From the NCBI GenBank assembly GCA_000697355.1, contig JNEN01001211.1:1-64000 (forward strand): a DNA stretch of 64,000 nucleotides, written 5' to 3'. The translations under genes were made by a program, and so were the position numbers. Below, one piece after another: positions 1-12,932 of the stretch; positions within the stretch are counted from its first letter, which is position 1; each line of letters opens with the position of its first letter. The notes under the pieces are model-generated. The model had not been told where the DNA came from and made no database searches. It was given only the letters and a program-made list of their open reading frames with translations. The stretch comes from Syncephalastrum monosporum B8922. Taxonomy: Eukaryota > Mucoromycota > Mucoromycetes > Mucorales > Syncephalastraceae.

Positions 1-1242
1 GCCTCCTTGCTTTGTCCTCCTTGCTTTGTCCTCCTCCTCCGCCCTAGCCTACGGTAGAAGCCGGTAGTAGTTTAAACCTTTTATTATAGATATATTCCAA
101 ATATCTCCAGCCCCACCCATCATGGTAAGTGACTCACATCGGATGAAATATCATGAGACATGGGTTTAACAAAAGGAATTAGACGCGTGCCCTCCACGGG
201 CGCGTTAGTTAGATGAGGTGGCGGCCTGCCGCCTTGCGCGCGCAATAACGAACCCGGCTCTGCCGTAGGTATGTAGAAAGTGCACTTCAGTCGGACGACC
301 AACTGACTTTAGAATGAATCTCGATAGGCTAGTTTACAGCGTAGTTGATAACATGAAGCAACGACGGTTAATCTTGCTTGGGTGGCAATGATGACGGCAA
401 AGATAAAGATCGGCGGGGTCACGAAAAAGGAAAGTCTGTATTTGTATGAAATTCAAGCTACTTTGCCCCGACGCCACGAGCCAAAGCCCTACATAGAGCA
501 GTTGCAGGTTATCTCCTTATTCCATGCGTAGTACATGGAGAGATGCACATACAGTACTTTATGCAGTTTAGTCAGTTACTTTCCCCGGAATAACCTTAAC
601 GTGGAGACTGCTGTCGTGTTTTTTTTCTGGTTCCTGGTCTGTCAGTCTTCTGCAATACTGCTACCAAGACAACATAATTTGTCAGGCCCCGACAATTCCC
701 TATGCACCACAAGCAATCTTATTATCTGCATACATGTGTACGTCAAACATGATCGACGAAGAAGTCTTTCTCTGGAGCAAAAGCATCTAGGCGCTAAAAA
801 TCTTTTTATTACACGGTTCCGAAAAACCGAGACCATCCATCAGATGTGGCGATATGCGGAAGAGTGGGCAGGTGGATTGGGATTAATACGATGTAGTTTG
901 AGCTGTCAAAAGGCAAGTGGACAAAAACAGAAGGAGAAAAAAGGGAAGAGAAAGAGGAAGAGGAAGAGGAAGAGGAAAAGGGAGATTGGTGGGGCTCTTT
1001 CCAAATAAAGAGCTCGCATGGGTCGTTCGTCTTTTGTGGTTGCACACACTCACAAGGGAAGCAAAGTGTATGAATGAGAGACTGAGAGAAGGGCACACAG
1101 TCACCCGGCCCCCGCCCTTCTCTTTGTCTCTCTCTCTCGGTTTTATTCTTATATACTCTCTTGCCCTCTCTTTCTTTTTTTTCCCTTCTCCACTTCTTCC
1201 CTTCCTTATACCTTCTATATCCTTTCGTCTCTCTTCAAGGCC
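1..1242. other. Intergenic region and 5' flank of the first gene
   Basis: No gene is supported here. The first ~33 bases hold two copies of a 15-base unit (CCTCCTTGCTTTGT-like). A purine-rich AGAGGA-type simple repeat lies at about 940-983. A strongly pyrimidine-rich tract at about 1107-1230 precedes the ATG at 1243, the usual look of a promoter and 5' UTR in this window. The long open frames at 535-1333 are compositional by-products of these tracts. Confidence 0.6.
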
Positions 1243-3632
1243 ATGGATTCTCCTGGCTGCGAGCCCTCTTTTACTGCTCTTGATACCACTAATACTATGG
1301 TATGTCGGCTTGTGCTGTAACTATGCAATATGACCAACTCTGTATTATCCATAGCCTCCCCACAGTCATCACCCTCCCCATGCTGTACTCAAGATCCAGC
1401 TGAAGCGACTTGTTTCCCAGCACGATCGGCAAGGGGTGATTTACACACGCGATCTGCTAAACCTTATAAACGAATACGAGCAAGAGCATGACCTCGTGCT
1501 TCTTTCGGACGACCAAAAGACGGCGATTCAGCCTTACTGCTTTGCCAACCCTGACTTGGAAATGACGGCCGACGACATTCTCTCTCTTCTCACCCTCGTC
1601 TTTCCTTCCTCATCCTCTCCCTCCAGCCTCGACTTTGACCGTCCACGTTCCTCCGCTCCGCTTATTCACACCCCAAAATCAATCCGCCGTGACAGTATCT
1701 CCTCCCCCACGAGTCCGTTACCTGCCATGGACGAGCCGGTAAAAATCATACACGCTCTTTCTCCGTAACTGCTGCTCACGCGGAAGTGCCTTTCATAGCT
1801 TGAAGAGGATGGCAGGGAAAATGGGTTCAGGGATGACACCGAAGCGGATGGCGAGGAAGAGGTATGCGATCGAATGCCTTTTTGGCTGGGGCTCTGTCTC
1901 AAGTGAAATTTATTATTCCAGGTACAAGAAGACCATTTTGCTCAGCATTATCGCCGCTCCATTATGATGACACGCCGCCTGAAACTCTCAGAACGTAATC
2001 TCGCCTCCATGACACGTGACAATGAAGATCGTATCGTCCAATTGCAGAACCGTGTCGATGACATGAACCAGGAAGTTGTGAAGCAAAAGCGAGAAATTCT
2101 TGAGTACAAGAACAAGGAGCAAAACAGCCTCGAGCAGATCAGCGCGGTATGTTTTCTTCTTTCTAAATTCATACCATGCTGCTCTTTATTGATTTCTCAT
2201 GGAATGTCCATTAGCTGGAATCTCATATTGCACATATTGAGCGGTCAGAAACAGATCAAAAACAAGTTTACTTATCCATACGCAAATTGTTCGACGAAAA
2301 ATGTCGTAAGTATCTTGCAGTCCTCAAGAATAAGGCAATCTCATGTATAGAATAGAGGAGACACAAGAGCTGCAAGATATGCTGAGGCATAAGGAGCTAG
2401 AACTCCAAAAGACAGAAGCTTTATTGGGCTCGATTCATCACGAGTTCAAACAGTTGAACGAAGAACGTAACAAGCTCATGACACTACAGCGCAACCTTGA
2501 ACGTGAGCTGGCTACCTCTCACACCACACACCTCCAACTCGCCGAACAGAGGTCCGAAAACGAGCGCCTCAAGGAGATCATAGATAATCTTAAATGTGAC
2601 CTGGAGGCCAAAAATGACCTGACCGATATCCCGCTGCCAGATCATGCCGATTCTCTGATTAATGCAAGTTAAAAAAGATTCGAAAAGAAAAGAAGAAAAA
2701 CCTTTGAGCTGATCCAAACTACTCTTATAGACACTCCGCGCCGAGTTGGAGAGCCAGGACATCCGGTTGGATGACAAGGTGCGCACAGACACGGTTGGGA
2801 AAAACAAAAGCGGCGGGCTTAACATGTGCATGCAGGTTGATGCGACTGAGGAGCGACTAAAGTCTGTGGAACATGAAAAAGACTATTACAAGTCCCGGGC
2901 CAATGAAGCCATGGAAGACCTGGATCGGGTCAAGCGGGAACTGAGCCATCTTCAGCAGGCATTGGACACTGAAAATCAGTCGCTCGTCAGCGAACTCGCC
3001 CACTTGCGCATGCGACGCGTTCCTGGTCGAAAGGAGAAAGCTCTCTCCATGGACGAACCGCCGACACCAGAATTGACGAGCCCCACCTCTGCTAAGCGAT
3101 TTTTTGATGGCCTCGATATTGTCCCTCCTGCTACTGACGTATGGGCCCAATCTCGACTGCGTCAACGTAAAATGGACAAAAAGAAGCGAGGTGAGCAAGG
3201 GGGAAAGGAGGGAAACAGGGGCAAAGATTCACCGTCATCTTCATTTTCTAGGTGTCCAAGATCTGAATGAGGTAAACTGACTGGTCCCTGAGAAGAAAGT
3301 AAACTCACAGCAATATATTGCAGTCTACGATGATGAGCACCACTGTGGATATACCATCCATTGAATCTCTCGAAGGAAGACTCAGTCGACGGCCGGGCAA
3401 TGATCGAGCTGTGACAAATACGGCGACGTTCGCCATCTATACCCTGCTGGTCTATATCTTTGGCATTGTCACCTCCACCTTTATTCTTGAAAATGGTGTT
3501 CCGCAAAGCTGGGAGCAGGCACTGGTTGCCGCGGCAACGCAACCCGGAGGGTCGCGGAGCAAGATACTGGAGATCGTGATCTATTGGATTGAAAAACTTC
3601 TTTTCGAAGGCGAAGGCTTGCCTCTGTCCTAA
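1243..3632 (+). CDS. Tail-anchored coiled-coil protein, possibly KASH/LINC-complex type
   Basis: Ten exons can be joined in frame: 1243-1299, 1355-1738, 1799-1861, 1922-2146, 2215-2305, 2356-2663, 2731-2778, 2836-3190, 3252-3271 and 3324-3632, giving about 619 residues. The N-terminus (about 30-90) is a compact helical region recalling an EF-hand-like fold. A Ser/Pro-rich linker follows, then long heptad-rich coiled coils (about 170-420). One hydrophobic segment (FAIYTLLVYIFGIVTSTFIL) sits about 50 residues before the end. This order matches KASH5 and yeast Kms1/Kms2-like proteins that link spindle pole or microtubule motors to the nuclear envelope, but a classical KASH PPxx ending is absent. 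The intron at 2664-2730 starts with GC. The 57-base intron at 2779-2835 is a multiple of three and stays open if retained. The gene structure is well supported; the function is a guess from architecture. Confidence 0.7.
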
Positions 3633-4553
3633 AAATCCACTTGATTCTGCCTCCCTTGTCATACCACCAGACGCCCTCACTCCGTATTTATACATCACAC
3701 ACCCATTTTTTCCTGCAAAACAAAACACACACACCCCAACAGCACTGTCTTTCTTTTCACTCATGCATCTGACACACGCACAATTCCGAGAAACTACACA
3801 CACAATCGCCCTCTATTTCATCCCTCGGCCCAATCTCTTATACTTTCCATCCTTGTAAACTTTATTATGAACCCATTTCTAGCTTTACTTTTTTTTTGCA
3901 TCTTATTTGAAGCGAAATATCTTTAAATTTAACCAAGAAACTACCACTATTTTTTTTATAGAATCAACCATAATATATGTGGTTGCACCATATATAAAAT
4001 TCGGACCGGGGGTTGTGACGATGGATGTACCAAACCCTTTCAAGGTAATGATGCTGTGTAGCAACTACGCTATTCGTGATTAAAAAGCATACTGGAGGGC
4101 TACCAAAGCTGACGTGTTTGCCAGATCAATATCATAACCGATTCATCGTTTATATAGGACGGCCTCCTCTTCGGTTCCGGTGATCTTAGCAGAGTTGGAG
4201 GAGCTTCTCAATGCTTCCATAGCCATACCACTAACTGGCCCTTTCCCGCACCTAAATACGCCTTCAAGTTCTACCGTGAGACCCTCGGTATATCAGCCTT
4301 CTAATTGATTCAATCAATACGATGGAATAATGGACTTTTTTGAGTGTATCTATATAATTTTCCAATCCTACACGACTGATGCCTGTTTTAAGATTAGAAT
4401 ACCTCTCCCTGTATCTTCTTTTTGTACATCTTATGTAATTTTTCAAGACTATCAATACGGTGACAGGCTCCATTATATTTGGGCCGTACGTGTCCAATAT
4501 CTTAGTGCCAAATCCTCATCACAATTTATTCGTATGAGCACATGAAGCCAAAG
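3633..4553. other. Intergenic region between convergent genes
   Basis: AT-rich sequence with homopolymer T and A runs (for example near 3888-3895). It separates the 3' ends of the tail-anchored protein gene and the F-box gene. No coding exon or RNA gene is recognised. Confidence 0.6.
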
Positions 4554-6656
4554 TTAGTTTTTATCTACTGTAAGCTTCTGCAGATTGCCACACGCGTTTT
4601 CGATCATACGTTTCGCTTCGTCATAGCTTCCTTGTTCAAAGGTTTGAATCTCAAGGTCTTCAAGGCTTTCGTTTATACCAATTTTAACGAGAGCCTTAAC
4701 AAATCTCTCGATGTGTGATAAAGGAGTGGGAATGAAGTGAGTCCGATCGCCGCAGCTGGTGGTAATACTGAGTGTCGTCAGACGACTGGGCCGAAGAACT
4801 ATCGAGACTACGCCTATCGCGATATCGTAAAGTTTGTTGTCACTGTGGCCATGACCTTGACATATCACGACGATCTTCAGCTTGCTAAGCTGAGCTTCGA
4901 TTCCATCTTCTGCAGCGCATTTGGAAATCTCGTTGGTTAAAAGTATACCGCCATAAAAGTCAAACATGAGCTGGAGCGGATTCCGATGTGGTAGCTGGAG
5001 GATTGCTTCGATGTTTACGGCTTTCTGATAACGTATGTTGCGCTGATCAAATTGAGATTTCTGCAGCTGCTGTGAAGCCAACACGAGTCTTGATAGAGCG
5101 TGTAGATCAGGCCAATGAAAATCTTGCGATATCTGCAAAGTGCGCATACATGGAAGACAGCTGTATCGCCTATTGATGTGCCGTAACACTACATCCATAA
5201 CATAGCATGTACAGTCGAGTGATACAAGTTTTTCGCGATGTCTCCAGATGATGCTAATCAACTTGCGCTCGATATCGCCCGAGGGCCATAAATCTGGCTT
5301 AAAATGAAGACTAAGACCGTCTCCATCCTCTTTTTGTGCTTTGGTGAGAATTTTGTCTAATGACGTTCCATGTGTGCCTTTGAATAGCAGGGAGATATAG
5401 CAATGAGGAGACATCGGATCCTTCCCTAGCATGCGAGCGAGACTTCGGTCAAAAGAAGCTCCAGTAGCCCAAGTTCCGCATAGTATCAGTGCCTTGAGCG
5501 ACGGCAGAGATTCACATATGTCATCGAAAGGTTCGGTGCTGAAAGGTGTTTGTAGAACTTGGAGATTGGCATTAACCCTTGCTGAGCTGCTCGTTCTGGA
5601 TAAAGACCGAGCCACGGGGAGAGCCCGATATGCTAACGCTGGATTGCACTTCCTCGGAAATGTGCAGCTGAGGAGCTGAAGCTTTGGGCAAAGCGAAAGT
5701 AAGATCTTGGTAAGATTACTGGGTAACTTTTCTGAGCAAACCCGAAGATCCGTCAGAAAGTTACTGGCTAACATTTGTACGTGCATAGAGAACCGTCTGC
5801 TGATATAGTACTCGTAGTGCCTCATCTCCGATATTTCAAGGCTTTCTTCTTGGTCCATGGCCCCTTGATGTCTGCATTCTTGGCATTTGTTGTCCTTTAC
5901 TTCATCCGTAATTTCTGAGCCATCATTAATGATGAGAAAAAAGGTAACTTATTACACGAGAGACTCACCGAACTTTCTGATATTTGTACATCCAGAAATA
6001 ACCAGGAGTGATAGAATGGCACACACATTGTACATGCCTGTAATGTGTAACTCCTTTAATTCTGGCTTCAGTACTTCCATCAAGCCATCTGTCCATGCCC
6101 AATTCGAGAATATAGGGGGCACTCTGATAGCGAGAGAGCGCCATACAGGTAGGCCTTTCATGAATACATGCCAACGGTGAGACAGACTTGCACATATCAA
6201 AAGCTGCTCTGGGATGTAGTCAAAGACCAGGAGCATGATGTCATCAGGAAGTTTGTCCAATGGATCCAGACGAGCGTCGCGTCTTTGTGTCGCCTTCTGC
6301 AGTGATTCAAGAATGACTTCTGTGCCAGGCGGATAGGATGTCGAATTGTAGAGACACTCTCGATACATCTGTACTGCGTTTTCATAGTCGCACAGCTCGT
6401 AATAGGCGTCTCCTGCAATGTGATAACCAGTCGCAAGTTTTGGAAAACAATCCATAAAGTGTTCCGCCTCTCTTATGGTACGATGAAGACTGACAGCACT
6501 GTTCTTGTCGCGTCTTTCGGTTCTCAGCTTGAGCACTTCCGCTATAGCTTTCAAAAGATTGTTCGCCGTTGTGCTGATATCTTCAGCATCGATGGCTTCC
6601 ATTATATAGACGTCCAAAACGGCACGTCGCGTAGTTTTTTCGTCTGTTGAAGTCAT
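4554..6656 (-). CDS. F-box protein with TPR region and leucine-rich C-terminus
   Basis: Two exons on the minus strand, 6656-5969 and 5914-4554, joined through a GTGAGT donor, give about 682 residues. The start at 6656 (MTSTDEK) is preferred over an upstream in-frame ATG because F-box proteins of this type start close to the TPR region. Residues ~60-105 contain a TPR-like pair (AYYELCDYENAVQMYRECL). An F-box follows at ~130-175 (LPDDIMLLVFDYIP, then CASLSHRWHVF). The rest is a series of irregular leucine-rich segments. F-box proteins recruit substrates to the SCF ubiquitin ligase through Skp1; TPR plus F-box plus LRR is the Pof3/Dia2-type order. A paralogue with the same intron position lies at 26757-28602. 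The substrate is unknown. Confidence 0.8.
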
Positions 6657-8742
6657 AAAAATGTACTGGAAAAAGGAAGAAATGGTATAGAATTTGAGTG
6701 TTATTTTTTCGATCATTTAGCACATTATAATATTTGAAACAGTGTTCTCATCACTGACCACTGATCACTGACCACATCCTTTATGAGACCATATATTGGA
6801 TGCTTTGGCCAATCGATGAATTGAGTAAGCTTCGCAAAATCATAAGGTATACCACATGCAGATATCTAGATTAGGTATTCAATGCGGATTTCGCGACAGC
6901 GAAATAATGAAAGAAGATGGATGGTAATCATGAATGTTGATGAAAAGATAATGTAGTGATATATAACAGTGCATGAATGTAACTGGAAACACATCAAGGA
7001 TAATACGAGTGTGAGGTAAAGCCTTATTATAAAAACAACGCTTATTTACGTCCTTTTTATACCGAAATCATTGCGTGTGACGATAAGTTATGGTAATGAA
7101 CGACAACATTGATCAAAGTACTGATTCATACTCTCCAAATTGGAAGTAATACGTATCGATGTACTAAAGGAAATGAGTGCCAAAGAGCTGACTTCGGTCC
7201 AATACAATTTTCTCCTACATGATCGTAGAAGCTTTCGAAATATAAAGAATACCTAAGAGGGATTGTAGTGCCATAAATATCAGGCCGATAAATGTGCTGT
7301 TACAGGTTAAATACGCTCAGCGATACTCATTTCTTTTTCTGCCTCCAAACAACGACGTCATAAGTTGAGTGAGAATATATTCTTCTGCCGGCCAGGGATG
7401 TGTTGTCCTTTCCTTCGGCTTTCACAGTATGAAAACTTGCTTTTCCCAAGACTGACTTGATATTCATATTAGGCATTATGAACGTCGCATGTATGCAAAC
7501 CATCCATCAGTGAGTAAAGCATTTGAACATTTTCCAACTGGTAGTCTATAATCCTGCTCCACAGAGGCCCTCGAGTTCGCTGAATTCGAAAGCAGGCGCT
7601 CTGGGCCAGATACAGCCTGCAATTAGGGGAGTACATACGCTATTCAGGTTTTTTCTTTCATGCAAATGAGTGCCATTAATAACAGGCTAGAGGAAAGTAC
7701 ACCAAAGATATTCCTTTATGCCTTTTTTCCACAGCTTCCAAGCTGTTCAATCGGACCTTTGCATCTGATATTTTCTCAATCACCTATATACGTACGTAAA
7801 TGATCCTCATAATTCTAAAACATACCGCAGCCAAGACCACGGACACACTAATTAAGTTCTCGGGGGATGCTCTATATGTAGGCTACCACGACATTGGCCT
7901 TTGAAGTAGAGGTGATCCACGACAAGAGCCTGCGTCAGACCGCGCATGTGTCTGTCATTCTTTCATCCTATTCGTCTACCTCCTGAGGATCCTTGGGTGT
8001 GCACCATCTTGGCTACCAGATTATTAGAGATATAGACTACTTGTCGCCCTAGTAGGAATACAATGCGCACACTCCGTTATACCAGCAACACTCACATTAT
8101 TCACGGGCCCGGCCTCGATCGATTTTACGACCAAACGTACTCTCAAATAAAGAGCTCTACTACTACGTGTCTATTAAATTCGCCATTAAGTCTATCTAGC
8201 AATTTAATTATATTTTAAATTCATGTATAACATGGAGCAGCGGTGTTAGACAACACAACAGGTAATGCTTCTTGGCGAATGTCATCGTGGTCATGTCCGC
8301 CAAAATTCTCACGCCAAAATACCGGCAATAAACACATACAGTATGTAGAGTAGATTAGTCTTACTTCTCAAAGCATGTAGATAATATATGCATGCCATTA
8401 TATCCGCTACTCCAGACCGACCGTGCAAAAGAACTGCTTGTTTTTTCTATCTGATGCTGACGTGATAATATATATATATATATATATGATATAGATATGG
8501 TGCCATATTTCTGGTACGCCCCCGGTGGACCAACGCGAACGATGTGACTTTGGATAGTGTGAGAGTGACAGAAAGCTAGATATAGACTAGAAAGAAGAGG
8601 GTTCGGCATGGAGGAAAAGTTTCTTCTGTGTTGCTATTGGATACATGCGGGTCACAAAAATTCATCAATCCTGAGATAAAAAGAGGAAAGATCTCGTATT
8701 CAGTGGACCTGCAACTCAACTTTCTAACTTTCCCAGGGTCTC
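6657..8742. other. Gene-poor 2.1-kb intergenic stretch
   Basis: AT-rich, with no open frame that looks coding in either direction. It contains a TA microsatellite at 8469-8487. It carries the divergent 5' flanks of the F-box gene (minus) and the aminotransferase gene (plus). Nothing else is recognised. Confidence 0.6.
8469..8487. repeat. (TA)n microsatellite
   Basis: An uninterrupted run of TA dinucleotides, read directly. Confidence 0.9.
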
Positions 8743-10328
8743 ATGTCGCCACGTTCAGAATGGAATGTCAAGCCTTCCAAGGCTTCGCAACGCGCACACA
8801 ATGCCATTCGTGCTATTGTTGACACTCTCAAAGTAGACCCTTCCGCGCAAAAGTCCTTTATTAGCTTGTCTATCGGTACCACTTGACCGCACTACTGTAA
8901 TACCATAATGACTCACGCTGTGTCATGTCTTGCCATGTTCATGCAGGTGATCCCACTATCTTTGGCAACTTCAACGTCGACCCTTCTATCAACGACGCTG
9001 TTATCAAGCAGCTTCAATCATTCAAGCATAACGGCTACCCGCCCGCGCATGGTAATGATTTCTCAAGGAAAGAAGATAGACAGCAGTGTAATTTGACAGC
9101 ATGGAATAGGTACGGCTGCTGCACGTGATGCAGTCGCACGCAAGTTCAGTGTCCCTGAGAAGGCACCCTTGACGGCGGACGACGTTCTCCTGGTCAATGG
9201 CTGCTCGAGTGCGCTTGAGCTGTGCATGTCTGCTCTGTGTGACCCAGGCCAGAACATCCTCTTGCCTCGTCCGGGTTTCCCTCTTTATGCCAGTATCGCT
9301 ACTGTCAGAGAGTTTGAAAGCCGTTTCTATGACCTCCTGGTAGATACCCAATGCAATAGCTGTTAACGTACCACTGACGATCTTTGATTTTGCTCGTATC
9401 GTTCTAGCCCGAGCGCAACTGGGAAGCTGACCTGGAGCAGATGGAATCCCTCATTGACGAAAACACAGCCGCCATCCTCGTCAACAAGTAAGTCTCATAC
9501 ACTAGACGCATGCACCTCTGCTCACAGCAAGGCAGCCCGTCGAACCCGTGCGGATCCGTGTACTCGCGCGAACACCTGGAAGCGATCCTGGCCCTGGCCT
9601 CCAAGCACAAGGTGCCCATCATTGCGGACGAGATCTACTGCGACCTGGTCTTCAAGGGCAACACCTTTTACCCGATGGCCTCTCTCACAGAGGATGTCCC
9701 CGTCCTGGCAGTCGGTGGCCTGGCCAAGAAGTGGCTCGTACCTGGCTGGCGCATGGGTTGGGTCCTCGTTCATGACCGTCACAACGTCTTTGCGGGAGGA
9801 GTCCGCACCGGCCTGCTCAACCTTTCCCAAGTCTTGCTGGGTCCCAACTCCATTTACCAGGGCGCCCTGGAAGATATCCTGCACAACACGCCTCAAAGCT
9901 TCTATGACCAGACCATCGAGCAGCTCGAGAACAATGCCAAGATTGGTCTGGATGTCGTTGGCAACATTCAGGGTCTCAACCCTGTCAAGCCTGGCGGTGC
10001 CATGTACATGATGGTACGCCGTATATAACCAAACAATCTTGAAGTATCTGCTCACCCTCTCTATATTAGGTCGGTATCGACACGACCCAGTTCAAGGACA
10101 TCAAGGACGATGTCGAGTTCAGCCAAAAGCTTCTGAAGGAAGAGAACGTGCTCTGCCTTCCCGGTCAGGTATGAGGACGGAAAAGACAAAAGTCATAAGA
10201 GATACTGACATTATTTCTAGTGCTTCGAAATCCCCAATTTTGTGCGCATTGTGATTATGCCGCCTGCCGAGATGCTCTCGGAGGCATACGAACGTATGGC
10301 GGACTTCTGCGCTAGACACCGTAAATAA
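8743..10328 (+). CDS. Tyrosine aminotransferase-like, PLP-dependent class I aminotransferase
   Basis: Seven exons (8743-8875, 8947-9051, 9110-9339, 9408-9487, 9536-10013, 10070-10168, 10221-10328) give about 410 residues, the normal size for tyrosine aminotransferase. Visible landmarks are NGYPPAHG near the N-terminus, NPSNPCGSVYS for substrate and PLP contacts, and ADEIYCDLVF with the PLP-binding Asp and Tyr. The Schiff-base Lys (about 247) lies in GLAKKWLVPGWRMGW. The WLVPGWR form is typical of TAT rather than of aspartate or kynurenine aminotransferases. It would transfer the amino group of tyrosine (or phenylalanine) to 2-oxoglutarate in aromatic amino acid catabolism. No mitochondrial presequence is evident, so cytosolic location is inferred. 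Confidence 0.9.
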
Positions 10329-10441
10329 AGAATAAATATGTGGGCTGCTGCGTTGTATTATTACCATCATGTACAAGGAGTATCTTTTTCAATTGTCAGG
10401 GATAGACCAAGGGGTCTGGTCTGCTTCCCACTACTCCAGGT

Positions 10442-10468
10442 ACACATACACACACACACACACACACA
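10442..10468. repeat. (CA)n microsatellite
   Basis: A CA dinucleotide run between the aminotransferase stop and the deacetylase start. Confidence 0.9.
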
Positions 10469-10708
10469 AAGAAGGTATGCTACGGAGAAAGGAAGGAGGG
10501 GGGCAAGTCGAGTGTCGCCGCTTGCATGGAAAAAGGGGATGTAGACGAGAGAAAGAAAAACAAACGGACTCCCTTCACAACAAAACGAGTTTACTCCCGA
10601 AATCTGTCATCACTGACCTTTTTCCTTTTCTTTTTCTCGCACTCTCATTCTCTTTTTGCTTTTCTCTTGCCTCTTATTCTTCTGGCAATCTTACTTCTTA
10701 CTTTCAAT

Positions 10709-12637
10709 ATGCGTCCCATCTCCACGCGAAAGAACGCTGCTCGATTCGGTCTTTTGTTGGCCGCCATTTCAGCCGTCTGGGCCCAAGAGGGTGCGGCTGT
10801 GCCCCAGCAGCAAGGCGCTGCCGCCGCCTCTTACTCGTGTGATCCCAACGCATGCCAGATAGCCAATGGCTGCCACTGCGCGTCCAAGGATCCACCGGGT
10901 GGTCTGAACCCCAAGGATACACCGTATGTATCATGACTTACGAAACATTGGATCCGGAGGACGCTGCCCTTACTTTGATCTATCATATAGCCAATTCGTC
11001 ACGATTACCTTTGATGACTCGATCCAGCCCACCTTAGCCAAAACCGCCTATGATTTGCTCAACGTGAGGTAAATATTTGCCACATTATATTATGCACACT
11101 GGATAGATTCAGGCTGATACTTGTACATGTCAACAGTAATCCGAACGGATGCTCTGCCCGTGGTACCTGGTAAGTTTATAAGCCTTTGTGTAAACCCTGT
11201 GTCTGGCCTTACCCCTGGAATTGGCTAGGTTTGTCTCGATGCAATACACCGACTTCTCCCTTGTCCAGCAGTGGTCCGCCGCAGGACACGAAGTTGCCGA
11301 GTAAGTGATGTTGCCTAACCTAATACACCCGATATCAGCTCATGCGTGCTTAACTTTGTAGCCATACCTTCTCCCACGTGGGCCAACCCTCGGAACGTAT
11401 GTTGCAGAATCCCCTTATGCAATTACAAACATTGATTTCTTTGTTACCTTTCGTCTCTCTAGAGGAAATTGCAAGCTGTCGTTCGATGCTGAACACCTAC
11501 GGCGGTATCCCCAACAACAAAATCCAGGGTTTCCGGGCACCTTTTCTGAACTACACGTCCGAGACGCTGACGACACTCAAGAAGCTGGGTATCAGCTATG
11601 ACTCGAGCGCAAGCGCGATTCCCTCAGACGCTTACTGGCCTTACACGCTCGACTATGGTATGGCCAACGACTGCTGGACGGGCATCTGCGGCGCCAAGGT
11701 GCCTGGACTGTGGGAGATCCCCATGTACGCCGTGCCAGACGCAAACGGAATTCCTCAGCTCATGGACGTTTATATGAGTGCCGAGCCTCAAGACGTGCAC
11801 AAATGTAGATTCCTCTTCGAATAACTGATGTGCATGCTCATGTAAAGGTATTATTAGGGAGCCTGGACGCTTTCAATACCCATTATAGCGGCAGTCGTCA
11901 ACCTTTTGGAATCTACATCCACCCCAGTACGTCTGCTTGATTCGACATATGCTTGTTATTTGTATCTCACACTCAAGCGATCTTAGCACATTTGACGAGC
12001 TATCCCGGCCTTCCGGACCCGAAGCCCAAGGTGGATGGTCTGATCGCCTTTATCAAGGAAATCGCGCAAAAACCGGACGTCTGGCTCGTGACCAACCAGC
12101 AGCTTCTTCAGTGGATGAAGAACCCGGTCAAGGCCTCTGAGCTGGCCAAGCAGGATTACATGAAGTGCCAGGCGCCTGTCATCAACAAGGAGATTTGCAA
12201 CGGTCTCGATGACGACGGAAACAAGGAAATTGACGAGAACCTGCCGAACAGGTAACAAAGTAGACCCTGTCGAAAGACAATGACTCATCCGTTTGTACAG
12301 CTGCAACTTTGGCACAACCACGTTCAAAACCTGCTTCAACTGCCCCAGCACGGCGCCTACCCTCGAGAAGCCGACGCCGTCGCCTGCCGTCCAGAATGGC
12401 ACGCAAGGCTACCGCTACGGGTTGCCCGACAACTGTGACACGGTGTGGTGGGACCCGATCGGAAATCAATGCCTGTGCTCGTCCGCGACTTGCCAGTACA
12501 AGGACACGGCCGTGGCTGTCAGCCCTGCCGGTGACAAGGATGCCAGCGGTCAAGGCCACGGAAACACGGCTCCTCTTCTCACACCTGCGGCTTCCATCGT
12601 CCCCCTGGCCATGTTTGTGGCCGCTCAACTTTTCTAA
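10709..12637 (+). CDS. GPI-anchored chitin deacetylase-like protein (CE4 family)
   Basis: Nine exons (10709-10923, 10991-11068, 11137-11169, 11229-11300, 11362-11396, 11463-11804, 11858-11926, 11987-12251, 12301-12637) give about 481 residues. An N-terminal signal peptide ends near AVWAQ. A cysteine-containing segment follows, then the CE4 domain with TFDDS (catalytic base and metal Asp), DHTFSH (the two metal His) and FRAPF. A Cys-rich C-terminal region with several Asn-x-Ser/Thr sites ends in a hydrophobic stretch (SIVPLAMFVAAQLF) typical of a GPI signal. These enzymes convert cell-wall chitin to chitosan, a major Mucorales wall polymer. All catalytic residues are present, unlike the CE4 homologue at 56372-57740. 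The layout resembles arthropod-type chitin deacetylases; the exact substrate is inferred. Confidence 0.88.
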
Positions 12638-12767
12638 CCCAAAGAAAAAAGCATTGTTCACATTCACTTCACCTGTTGAAAGACGTACATTTATACTCAC
12701 GCACACACGAGCAGAAACATAATCATACGTACACGTATATATACCATTTGCACACGCACGCACACAC

Positions 12768-12770
<3 letters not shown>

Positions 12771-12804
<34 letters not shown>
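12771..12804. repeat. (AC)n microsatellite
   Basis: A pure AC run of about 34 bases in the 3' flank shared by the chitin deacetylase (plus) and the next gene (minus). Confidence 0.9.
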
Positions 12805-12807
<3 letters not shown>

Positions 12808-12932
12808 AGCGACAGGTTATTTTCAATTCGTCCGTTTCTTTCAAAGATCACGCGAGAGAAAGTATATGTACAAATAAAGAGAAAAAGAAGGAAAAGAAAC
12901 CGGAAAGCAAGGGGATATACCCAGCTCCTTCC

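Noticed and set aside
535..1333. Overlapping open frames upstream of the first gene
   Set aside because: Driven by purine/pyrimidine simple repeats; poly-Lys/Arg or poly-Ser/Leu translations with no splice logic.
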